A DNA stretch of 7,602 nt from Helicobacteraceae bacterium (GTDB lineage: Bacteria; Campylobacterota; Campylobacteria; Campylobacterales; Sulfurimonadaceae), in assembly GCA_015488855.1 (NCBI GenBank), contig WFMY01000203.1, forward strand, positions 1 through 7,602. The letters are read 5' to 3'. A program made the translations under genes and the position numbers. Of the stretch, positions 1 to 5,465 are shown in pieces. Each line of letters begins with the position of its first letter. Position 1 is the first letter of the stretch. The notes under the pieces were generated by a model, which was given only the letters and a program-made list of their open reading frames with translations, was not told the DNA's origin and did not search any database.

Positions 1-245
1 AAAAGGATGATGCAAAAATTATATCACATGAGGATTCTAATGGTATCAAGAAAACGCTGTTAGTATATTTAGATTCATTTAATGACTCAAGTATAAATAT
101 CTTAGTCTATTGTTTCACAAAAACTGTAGATTGGACTCAATGGCTAGAAGTTAAAGAAGATGTTATGCATCAGATGATGGAAATCTTTGAAAAAAACAAT
201 CTTGAATTTGCTTTTCCGTCACTTTCTGTTTATAAAGAGAAGTGA
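1..245 (+). CDS. MscS-family mechanosensitive channel, C-terminal fragment
   Basis: The 5' part lies outside the window. The first complete codon in frame is at base 3, the frame is open for 80 residues, and it ends at TGA 243-245. The fragment has the features of the cytoplasmic alpha/beta C-terminal domain of small-conductance mechanosensitive channels: a beta-strand (SINILVYCFTK), a Trp-rich turn (VDWTQWLEVKEDV), an amphipathic helix, and the late element LEFAFPSLSVY, which corresponds to the family's 'I-x-F/I-P-F-P-x-x-T/S-V' ending. Such channels sit in the inner membrane and release solutes on hypo-osmotic shock. The pore helices are not visible, so the subfamily cannot be set. The next gene starts 67 bp downstream on the same strand and has its own promoter-like element, so it is probably a separate unit. 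Confidence 0.78.
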   Translation, partial: KDDAKIISHEDSNGIKKTLLVYLDSFNDSSINILVYCFTKTVDWTQWLEVKEDVMHQMMEIFEKNNLEFAFPSLSVYKEK

Positions 246-279
246 AAAGTTACACTGAGTTAGTTTTTTAAGTGTAGAA

Positions 280-288
280 TGTTATGAT
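280..288 (+). promoter_or_regulatory. Candidate extended -10 promoter for the ankyrin gene
   Basis: TGTTATGAT matches the extended -10 pattern TG-n-TATxAT, with the hexamer at 283-288. It lies 24 bases before the ATG at 313, which leaves room for a short leader containing the AAAGGA Shine-Dalgarno at 299-304. No good -35 box is seen at the usual distance, as is normal for sigma-70 promoters in Campylobacterota. Prediction from sequence only. Confidence 0.4.
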
Positions 289-312
289 AAATATAAACAA
301 AGGATATAAATT

Positions 313-684
313 ATGAGTGCAGAACTATTTGAAAAATTTGAAAAAATTGTTTATGATAATGATTTTGAAGCATTTAAAAGTGAAATTGAAGCAGGTGCAG
401 ATATAAATCTACAAAATAAGTATGGTTGGACGCTGTTGCATATAGCTATTCGTCGAGATAGACGAGATATGGTGGAGTACCTTTTAGAAAAAGGGGCAGA
501 TATCAACAAAGTCGATGGTGTAGGTTGGACACCTTTAATGGAAGCTATTATGGATGATAAAACAGAATTAGTTGGTTTTCTTGTAAGCCAAGGTGCTGAT
601 AAAACCATAGCAAATCAAAGAGGTGCAACAGCAGCTATGCTTGTGCAAAAATTTGGTCGCTCTTCAATGGTACAGTATTTTTAA
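313..684 (+). CDS. Small ankyrin-repeat protein
   Basis: This 123-residue protein is made almost wholly of ankyrin repeats. A degenerate first repeat covers about residues 16-36 (ending AGADINLQNK). A full repeat runs 37-69 (GWTLLHIAIRR, then MVEYLLEKGADIN), and a second full repeat runs 70-101 (GWTPLMEAI, then LVGFLVSQGAD). A partial capping repeat lies at 102-123. The Thr-Pro/Leu-Leu-His turn and the G-A-D-I-N hairpin residues are the diagnostic positions. There is no signal peptide or membrane segment, so it should be cytosolic. Ankyrin stacks bind other proteins and have no enzymatic role; the partner cannot be told from sequence. The start is supported by AAAGGA at 299-304, 8 bases before ATG. 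The stop codon overlaps that of the convergent pgpA by four bases (TTAA), leaving no room for an ordinary terminator. Confidence 0.9.
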   Translation: MSAELFEKFEKIVYDNDFEAFKSEIEAGADINLQNKYGWTLLHIAIRRDRRDMVEYLLEKGADINKVDGVGWTPLMEAIMDDKTELVGFLVSQGADKTIANQRGATAAMLVQKFGRSSMVQYF

Positions 685-1178
685 ATAAAATATATGATAC
701 CCTGCCAGATAGTAGCACTTAAGATTCCTGCTGCTATACCAGCTACAATATCATCCCCCATTACACCTACTCCACCAGGAGCTTCACGATCGAGTCGTCC
801 AATGATAGAAGGTTTTGCAATATCAAAATAACGAAAGAGTATAAACGATAAAATAGATTGTACAAGAAATCCATTTTCAAAATTTAACACTTCACCTGTA
901 CTTACACCTATCGCAGGAGCGATGCTTAGTGCAAACCACATTCCAGCGAGTTCATCTATCACTATGCGTTTATCATCATGGATTGCTGAGTTTTTTTCAT
1001 ATTTGTTTATCTCTTTAATGGCAATAATAGAGATGAGAACGGTAGCTAAAAACAAAGTCTGTGCATCAAAGTAAATGAGGATGAGCATACCAAGTGGAAG
1101 TGAAACTAAAGTACCTACAGTACCAGGCGCTTTTGGAGCTAAGCCACTATAGCCTAATGTTATAAAAAACCAATTCAT
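681..1178 (-). CDS. pgpA: Phosphatidylglycerophosphatase A
   Basis: PgpA-family integral membrane phosphatase, 165 residues, a normal length. It removes phosphate from phosphatidylglycerophosphate to give phosphatidylglycerol at the inner membrane. Family marks in order: an N-terminal APKAPGTVGTL loop (14-24); a hydrophobic stretch at about 26-55; the acidic motif VIDELAGMW (73-81); a second hydrophobic stretch running into FRYFDIAKPSIIG (115-127); and PGGVGVMGDDIVAG (134-147), whose paired Asp 142-143 are the expected metal and catalytic residues. A last hydrophobic helix closes the protein. It is the last gene of the minus-strand cluster, 10 bp after the ATP-sulfurylase-like gene. Its Shine-Dalgarno AGGA (plus-strand bases 1184-1187) sits in that gap, 5 bases before the ATG, which supports the start and co-transcription. 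Confidence 0.93.
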   Translation of the reverse strand: MNWFFITLGYSGLAPKAPGTVGTLVSLPLGMLILIYFDAQTLFLATVLISIIAIKEINKYEKNSAIHDDKRIVIDELAGMWFALSIAPAIGVSTGEVLNFENGFLVQSILSFILFRYFDIAKPSIIGRLDREAPGGVGVMGDDIVAGIAAGILSATIWQGIIYFI

Positions 1179-1188
1179 TTTGTTCCTA

Positions 1189-2379
1189 TCATGTGAGAGA
1201 AGTTGTTTGGTACAACTTCATAAGTTTTATGTAAAAATCTCTCTCAGTATGATTTTCCAAGAGTCCTGAGACTGGAAGTAAATCATAATAAAGTTTTTCA
1301 AGATTTTTAAAGCGATTTGGGAATAATTTACCCAATATGAAAGCACTTATCTCTTTACGAATAAGCACGGTTGGAGGGAGTATCCCAAGCTCTAAAAGGT
1401 CAAGTATAGAATCTGCATGATAAGAAATCTGATGGTGTTGACCATGTGGACAAGTGTTTTTACTAACAAGAGTTGTACATTTATCACAATATGCAAACTC
1501 GCTAGCAACTGTTATCTCTATATCTATCCCTATCACTTTGTCGATGATAGATTTGTTTAAATTAGAATCATAAAACATTCCAAGTCCTGCATGGTTTTTC
1601 CCAATAGTAAGTCTATCTACACCATAGTTTTTAGCAACAATAGCATCGATGATGATTTCGTTATAGCCTGCAAAAATATAGCTGTTTTCAAGAGGGATGA
1701 TTACTACTTTGTTTTTAGTTAAAAAATTATTGATGAAAAACTCTAAAGTTTCTTTACGAATATCATAAGCAAGATTTGAGTCTGTATAAGGTTTAAGTAA
1801 AAAGATGACGAGGAGATCTGTACTATCAAGAGTTTGTCGGATAAGTCTTTCATGTGCACGGTGCAAAGGATTTGCTGCCATCATAAGAGCTGTTGTATGT
1901 TTGGCTTCGACCATCTCTTTGGCTTCATCTATCTTTTTTTTACATTCAAGAACTTTTTTATTGCTCAATTGAAAATTGCCACTGACTGCAAGTGTACCGA
2001 TTCTGTTGAGTGTTGCTTTGACTCCAGGGTGATTGAGGTCAGCTGTACCATATATCTGTTTTATTCTTAAGAGGGGATTTATCTCAAATATCTCTTCAAC
2101 TACTAAAGTAGCGAACTCTTTACCTTGAAACAAGATGCTCAACACCTCATCTTTATCTAAAGAGCTCAATACCTCTTTGTTCATCTTTCCAGATGGTGCT
2201 AAAATAAAAGGGAAAGGAAATGTTTGTCCATTGATAAGACCCGTATCTAAAATCTCTTTAGATTCTGCTGCATTCATGAGTTTTGTGGCAGGTTTTAAAA
2301 GACCATTTTTAAGTAACTCTAGCGCAGAAGCAGCCTCTGAGTCTATGAGTATTGTTTTATTTTTTCTTGACGATATCAT
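1189..2379 (-). CDS. Divergent ATP-sulfurylase-like protein (Cj1609 type), probably not a sulfate adenylyltransferase
   Basis: This 396-residue protein has the length and layout of bacterial homo-oligomeric ATP sulfurylases. An N-terminal PUA-like domain (about 1-155) includes DLNHPGVK at 114-121. The nucleotidyltransferase domain keeps NPLHRAHE at 170-177, with both HxxH histidines (H173, H176). A Cys cluster at C298, C301 and C310 with nearby H312 resembles the zinc site of several bacterial enzymes. The substrate motifs are changed. The usual QTRNP reads MAANP (166-171 region), so the sulfate/APS-contacting Gln and Arg are gone. GRDHAG reads GKNHAG (260-265), and the usual SGTKVR reads SYHADS (319-324). 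No sulfate-assimilation neighbours are present. A fold relative with another substrate, or a non-catalytic protein, is therefore more likely than true Sat. The start overlaps the regulator gene by 23 bp and has only a weak ribosome site, suggesting translational coupling. Fold call firm; function unknown. Confidence 0.82.
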   Translation of the reverse strand: MISSRKNKTILIDSEAASALELLKNGLLKPATKLMNAAESKEILDTGLINGQTFPFPFILAPSGKMNKEVLSSLDKDEVLSILFQGKEFATLVVEEIFEINPLLRIKQIYGTADLNHPGVKATLNRIGTLAVSGNFQLSNKKVLECKKKIDEAKEMVEAKHTTALMMAANPLHRAHERLIRQTLDSTDLLVIFLLKPYTDSNLAYDIRKETLEFFINNFLTKNKVVIIPLENSYIFAGYNEIIIDAIVAKNYGVDRLTIGKNHAGLGMFYDSNLNKSIIDKVIGIDIEITVASEFAYCDKCTTLVSKNTCPHGQHHQISYHADSILDLLELGILPPTVLIRKEISAFILGKLFPNRFKNLEKLYYDLLPVSGLLENHTERDFYIKLMKLYQTTSLT

Positions 2380-3244
2380 ATTTTTTTCGTTTTTCCCATA
2401 GACTTTTTCTACTAATACCTAGTTTTTTAGAAAGTTCTGTATCTGGGAATTTACTTTGATAATTTAAAACTATAAATTTAACATAATCTTCTATAGGTAA
2501 AATCTCTCCTTGGTCAAAAATATTGGTATCACTTTTTATATCTAAAACTTTAAAGTCCACCTCTTCAACTTTATCTGTACTTGCAACGATGGCTTGCTTC
2601 TCAGCAATAGCCTCAATAAAAGCTTTTCGCTCAGGCTTTTTAAGTGTTTGATAGTCAATAATGTAAAGGAGCGAATTTGGACTTGAAGTATTGATCTCAT
2701 TTAAGGCTTTTGGATTTGAGAGACTAATAAAGTTAAGTGCCTTATTCTTAGCTTTTGCATATTCAAAGGCAAAGGCATCTGCATTTTTCGTAAAACCAGA
2801 AGAGATAAAAAGTGGTAACTCTATCTCATTATAGTTATAATCATTTTTAATGCTTGAAAATGAATGCTCTAAATACTTTTCATAAGCTTCATTTCTTCTT
2901 TTTAGTGTCTCATAGTCTTGATAGTGATGAATTTTACGAATAAGCTCTTCAATCATAAATGGTTTAAGAATATAATCTTTTGCTCCAGCAGATAAAGGCT
3001 TTGACACGGTATCATTGGAGATATATGAAACCATAAGTAAGATGATAGAGTTTTTAAAAGTGTCTATAACGGGGTTAAAGTCTTGTCCGTTAATATTTGT
3101 AGAGAGCAAAACAACATCATAATTGTTACTTTTAATCGCGTCTCTTGTTGATGTACACATCTCACAGACATGTCCTAACTCACCTAGCTTTGTTGCTATG
3201 CTTTGTGCTAAATAAACTTCATTTTCTATAATTAATATTTTCAA
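2357..3244 (-). CDS. Atypical response regulator, HP1021/Cj1608-like
   Basis: A 295-residue DNA-binding regulator. The receiver domain (about 1-115) has the fold marks IIENE (5-9) and a conserved ILKPF with K94. The phospho-acceptor position reads DVVLLSTNI, placing Ser48 where Asp should be, so control by phosphorylation is unlikely. A middle region (about 116-260) has no family I can name. A Fis/NtrC-type helix-turn-helix closes the protein (ELSKKLGISRKSLWEKRKKY, about 270-289). These traits and its place between ispDF and the sulfurylase-like gene match the essential orphan regulator HP1021 of Helicobacter pylori and Cj1608 (CemR) of C. jejuni, reported to govern redox, energy-metabolism and replication genes. 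Its only cysteines, C27 and C30, form one CxxC. The start is TTG, 5 bases after a purine run (GGAAAGAAGAG on the minus strand) within the end of ispDF, with a 2-bp intergenic gap. Confidence 0.88.
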   Translation of the reverse strand: MKILIIENEVYLAQSIATKLGELGHVCEMCTSTRDAIKSNNYDVVLLSTNINGQDFNPVIDTFKNSIILLMVSYISNDTVSKPLSAGAKDYILKPFMIEELIRKIHHYQDYETLKRRNEAYEKYLEHSFSSIKNDYNYNEIELPLFISSGFTKNADAFAFEYAKAKNKALNFISLSNPKALNEINTSSPNSLLYIIDYQTLKKPERKAFIEAIAEKQAIVASTDKVEEVDFKVLDIKSDTNIFDQGEILPIEDYVKFIVLNYQSKFPDTELSKKLGISRKSLWEKRKKYDIVKKK

Positions 3245-3246
3245 TT

Positions 3247-4368
3247 TTACTCTTCTTTCCAGTTATAATACTTTAAATTTGCATTGGCAACAACGCCGAC
3301 ACCTTCACCTCTACCTATAAATCCAAGCTTTTCTGTAGTTGTCGCTTTTATATTTACACGAGATTGGTCTATTTTTAAAATTTTACTTAAAATTTTTCTC
3401 ATTGGTAGTTTATATTTTCCTACTCGAGGTACTTCTGCCATGATCGTTATATCTACATTTATGATTACAAATCCAAAATTATAGATTCTTTTCACTACAA
3501 AAGAGAGTAGTTCTTTAGAGTCTATATCTTTAAATTTGTCATCATTATCTGGAAATAACATCCCGATATCACCTAAGCCAGATGCACCAAGGAGAGCATC
3601 AATGAGTGCATGAATAGCTACATCACCATCGCTATGGGCTTTGAAGCCAAAGGCTGAGTCTATCTTAACTCCGCCAAGAAACATCTCTTTGTTGTCTTCA
3701 AAGGCATGAACATCAAACCCAGTACCACTGAGTGTATCAGGGGAGGGTGCTTCTAAACAAGGGATGTTTTTCAAATCACTGAGATGGGTAATCTTGAGTG
3801 CATCTTCATCACCTAAAATAAACTCTCTTGTACCACCCTTGGCGACAATAGCACTGCTTTCATCGGTGAACTCTTCTTTTGTCTGCAAAGCTTCTCTCAA
3901 TATCTTTGTTCGAGAGAGTTGAGGGGTTTGGATGCGTTTTACTTTATCTCTGTTTATGGTGTTACCATCGTAAACAATAGTGTCTGTTACTTTAAGATAA
4001 GGCACAATAGAATCAGCAAAATCTTTTTTCGCGATAATCTCATCTAAAAATGATTGTGAGATACAAGATCTAGCAATATCACTGACAAGGATAAATTCTG
4101 TAGTGACCTGTGTAAGGGCGTTTTGTAAAGATTGTTGACGAGTTAATCCACCTTCGACAAAGGTAAAATCTGCATACATTTTCATAAACTCTATATCATC
4201 GCTTGAAGCTGTGATTATCACATTGTTAAAATTAACTTTTTTTTGTAATGAATTTGTTACGAATTGCCACAAAGGAAGATGATTGATACGAAGCCACTGT
4301 TTTTTTACATCAAGTTCAAATCTGCTAGAACTACCTGCTGCAAGTAAGATAAGTGTGATATCTCTCAA
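3247..4368 (-). CDS. ispDF: Bifunctional IspD/IspF (MEP pathway)
   Basis: A 373-residue fusion of two non-consecutive MEP-pathway enzymes making isoprenoid precursors in the cytosol. Residues 1 to about 205 are the cytidylyltransferase IspD: the nucleotide loop LLAAGSSSRF (8-17), a lysine at 22-23, SDIAR (96-100) in place of the more usual HDAAR, and RIQTPQ (145-150). Residues about 213-373 are the cyclodiphosphate synthase IspF: GTGFDVHAF (215-223), AHSDGDVAIHALIDALLGA (244-262), GDIGMLFPD (266-274) and TTTEKLGFIGRGEGVG (343-358). The expected zinc ligands D219, H221 and H253 are all present. The fused form is typical of Campylobacterota and Alphaproteobacteria. The start is TTG, with GAGGA at plus-strand 4375-4379 giving a 6-base spacer; no better start precedes IspD's N-terminal strand. 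It is the first gene of the operon, with a TATAAT box just upstream. Confidence 0.96.
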   Translation of the reverse strand: MRDITLILLAAGSSSRFELDVKKQWLRINHLPLWQFVTNSLQKKVNFNNVIITASSDDIEFMKMYADFTFVEGGLTRQQSLQNALTQVTTEFILVSDIARSCISQSFLDEIIAKKDFADSIVPYLKVTDTIVYDGNTINRDKVKRIQTPQLSRTKILREALQTKEEFTDESSAIVAKGGTREFILGDEDALKITHLSDLKNIPCLEAPSPDTLSGTGFDVHAFEDNKEMFLGGVKIDSAFGFKAHSDGDVAIHALIDALLGASGLGDIGMLFPDNDDKFKDIDSKELLSFVVKRIYNFGFVIINVDITIMAEVPRVGKYKLPMRKILSKILKIDQSRVNIKATTTEKLGFIGRGEGVGVVANANLKYYNWKEE

Positions 4369-4374
4369 AAAGTG

Positions 4375-4379
4375 TCCTC
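4375..4379 (-). promoter_or_regulatory. Shine-Dalgarno deciding the TTG start of ispDF
   Basis: On the minus strand this reads GAGGA, six bases before TTG (4368-4366). It is the strongest ribosome site near the 5' end of ispDF and fixes a non-ATG start that agrees with the normal IspD N-terminus. Confidence 0.65.
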
Positions 4380-4399
4380 GTAAAGATAAGTGTTACGAA

Positions 4400-4405
4400 A
4401 TTATA
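4400..4405 (-). promoter_or_regulatory. Promoter -10 box for the ispDF-regulator-sulfurylase-like-pgpA operon
   Basis: A perfect TATAAT on the minus strand, preceded directly by TG, lies 31 bases before the ispDF start codon. Transcription would begin near 4393 and give a leader of about 25 bases carrying the GAGGA site. There is no recognisable -35 at 17 bp, as is common in this phylum. Nothing else between 4369 and 4430 looks like a promoter for this operon. Confidence 0.6.
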
Positions 4406-4430
4406 CACGAATAACATTTTGTGTTGCTTA

Positions 4431-4469
4431 AACCCAAATTATGCAATAGGAATTTCTAAAATTTGGGTT
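4431..4469 (-). terminator. Inverted repeat after the M15 peptidase gene, possible terminator
   Basis: AACCCAAATT (4431-4440) and AATTTGGGTT (4460-4469) form a perfect 10-bp stem around a 19-base loop. The right arm overlaps the stop codon of the peptidase gene (4468-4470). It sits exactly between two minus-strand units, ahead of the ispDF promoter, where a terminator is expected. The loop is long and the following T run on the minus strand is only three bases, so it could instead be an mRNA 3' stabiliser or a protein-binding site. Confidence 0.45.
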
Positions 4470-5298
4470 AAACCTTAGCCTTAATATGCCAAGGTTCATA
4501 CCTTACACCATCATGGTTGCGTAGTGTGTAGCGCATCTCTATATAAGGAAGCTTTTTAAGTTCACGAAACTCTTTTGTGAGTGCAAACCTAGAAGTAAAA
4601 TTAGCATAGCCAAAGCCACGCTTTCCTAGGTCATAATCCCCTGTTGAGTGGTAGCTGTATGCTGGAGGGGCTATGGAACTTGTTGTTTGAGTTATGTTGC
4701 CATGGTTTCTGTAGAGTTTATCTGTAAAGAGTCTCATCTGCTTAATCACGCTTCGTACACCAGATGTCAGAATTACACTGTGAGTATCTACATCTTTTTG
4801 TAGTCTGTTGAAGCTTTCAAGTGAAGTTCCTTTGAAGATAAAGTGTCCACTACCATTAATTTTTTGTAAATCAGAACGCTTGATGCTCGTTGTGATGTGT
4901 GCTACTGTTTTATCTCCATAAAAGCCATAACGAGAAGGGTCTTCATAAAAAAATCTTTCCATAAGATAAATCTCTGCTTGCGTAAACTTTCCTATAGAGC
5001 TATAATTTCTAGCATAATACATCGCAGAATTGTATGAGATAATATTGAAGTTTGCAAATCCAACAAATTTTTTGAGTCTTTTAAATCTTTGTCTTAAAAG
5101 AGCCAATGTCTGAAAATCTTCATGTGATAAATATATGTCACTTGATGATTCAGTGATAATAGCAAGGCTATCTACTGTGTTAGCTATAGCTGAGCTTGCA
5201 CCAATAACTGAGAGTGAGGCTGCCTTTTTTAGAAAATCTCTTCGGGAGTTAGAGTTATTTACATGGTGAGTATGGTAGTTTGTAAACAAATAAAACAT
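4468..5298 (-). CDS. Tat-exported D-Ala-D-Ala carboxypeptidase-like protein (peptidase M15B, VanY type)
   Basis: 276 residues. A twin-arginine signal (SRRDFLKK, R19-R20, then a mildly hydrophobic Ala/Ser-rich stretch to about 40) predicts export of the folded protein to the periplasm. The C-terminal half carries the VanY/M15B zinc-peptidase signatures. These are TSGVRS (178-183) with a following Gln, SYHSTGDYD (215-223, fitting SxHxxGxxxD, with zinc ligands H217 and D223), and GVRYEPWH (264-271) with catalytic E268 and zinc ligand H271. All active-site residues are present, so it probably trims D-Ala or related peptides from peptidoglycan. Residues 41-170 are not assigned. The 18-residue stretch before the twin arginines is long for a Tat signal and rich in His/Asn. 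The best Shine-Dalgarno-like run (AGGGG) is about 13 bases before ATG, so the start is the least certain part. Confidence 0.85.
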   Translation of the reverse strand: MFYLFTNYHTHHVNNSNSRRDFLKKAASLSVIGASSAIANTVDSLAIITESSSDIYLSHEDFQTLALLRQRFKRLKKFVGFANFNIISYNSAMYYARNYSSIGKFTQAEIYLMERFFYEDPSRYGFYGDKTVAHITTSIKRSDLQKINGSGHFIFKGTSLESFNRLQKDVDTHSVILTSGVRSVIKQMRLFTDKLYRNHGNITQTTSSIAPPAYSYHSTGDYDLGKRGFGYANFTSRFALTKEFRELKKLPYIEMRYTLRNHDGVRYEPWHIKAKV

Positions 5299-5331
5299 GA
5301 TTGACTTGACCCCTTTTTTTCTTCTAATCTA

Positions 5332-5340
5332 ATAATAACA
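5332..5340 (-). promoter_or_regulatory. Candidate extended -10 promoter for the M15 peptidase gene
   Basis: On the minus strand TGTTATTAT fits TG-n-TATxAT, with the hexamer at plus bases 5332-5337. It is 33 bases before the ATG and would give a leader of about 27 bases. No clear -35 is seen. It is one of several AT-rich possibilities in this divergent region. Confidence 0.35.
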
Positions 5341-5421
5341 TATCATTTCAAAAAAAAAGTTTAATATGCTATAAGTTCCTTCGTTCTTCGCTCTGATTCT
5401 TTAAAAACTAAACTTCAAGAA

Positions 5422-5450
5422 TTGAGTGGTAGAATTATCAAAGATAAAAT
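5422..5450 (+). promoter_or_regulatory. Candidate promoter for the HD-GYP gene
   Basis: TTGAGT (5422-5427) and TAAAAT (5445-5450) are separated by exactly 17 bases, a good sigma-70 arrangement. It would start transcription near 5457, only about 9 bases before ATG. A second TAAAAT at 5455-5460 would put the start point on the ATG itself. No Shine-Dalgarno is visible in either case. Confidence 0.45.
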
Positions 5451-5460
5451 AAGATAAAAT
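5441..5460 (+). repeat. Tandem 10-bp direct repeat in the HD-GYP promoter
   Basis: AAGATAAAAT occurs twice in direct succession (5441-5450 and 5451-5460), each copy supplying a -10-like TAAAAT, ending five bases before the ATG at 5466. It duplicates the putative -10 element, so slippage here could move the transcription start. Confidence 0.85.
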
Positions 5461-5465
5461 ATCCA

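Noticed and set aside
251..276. Inverted repeat TACACT / AGTGTA after the MscS-like gene, possible terminator
   Set aside because: The stem is only six bases with a 14-base loop and no T run after the second arm; it is close to what chance gives in AT-rich sequence.
676..692. AT-only hairpin TATTTT / AAAATA over the convergent stop codons
   Set aside because: A six-base stem of A-T pairs would be unstable, and such palindromes are common at this base composition, so it is not called a terminator.
1834..2401. Plus-strand open frames within the sulfurylase-like gene
   Set aside because: Their translations are low-complexity Phe/Cys/Ser-rich with no family resemblance, and the minus strand holds a clear full-length gene; they are antisense shadows.
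3247..4368. IspD half possibly inactive because SDIAR replaces HDAAR
   Set aside because: The nucleotide loop, the lysine and the R-x-QTPQ motif are intact and the Asp and Arg of the motif remain; such changes seem compatible with activity, so it is noted only as a divergence.
5396..5422. ATTCTT / AAGAAT inverted repeat as a terminator or operator
   Set aside because: Six base pairs around a 15-base loop in AT-rich DNA, with no T tract; not distinguishable from chance.
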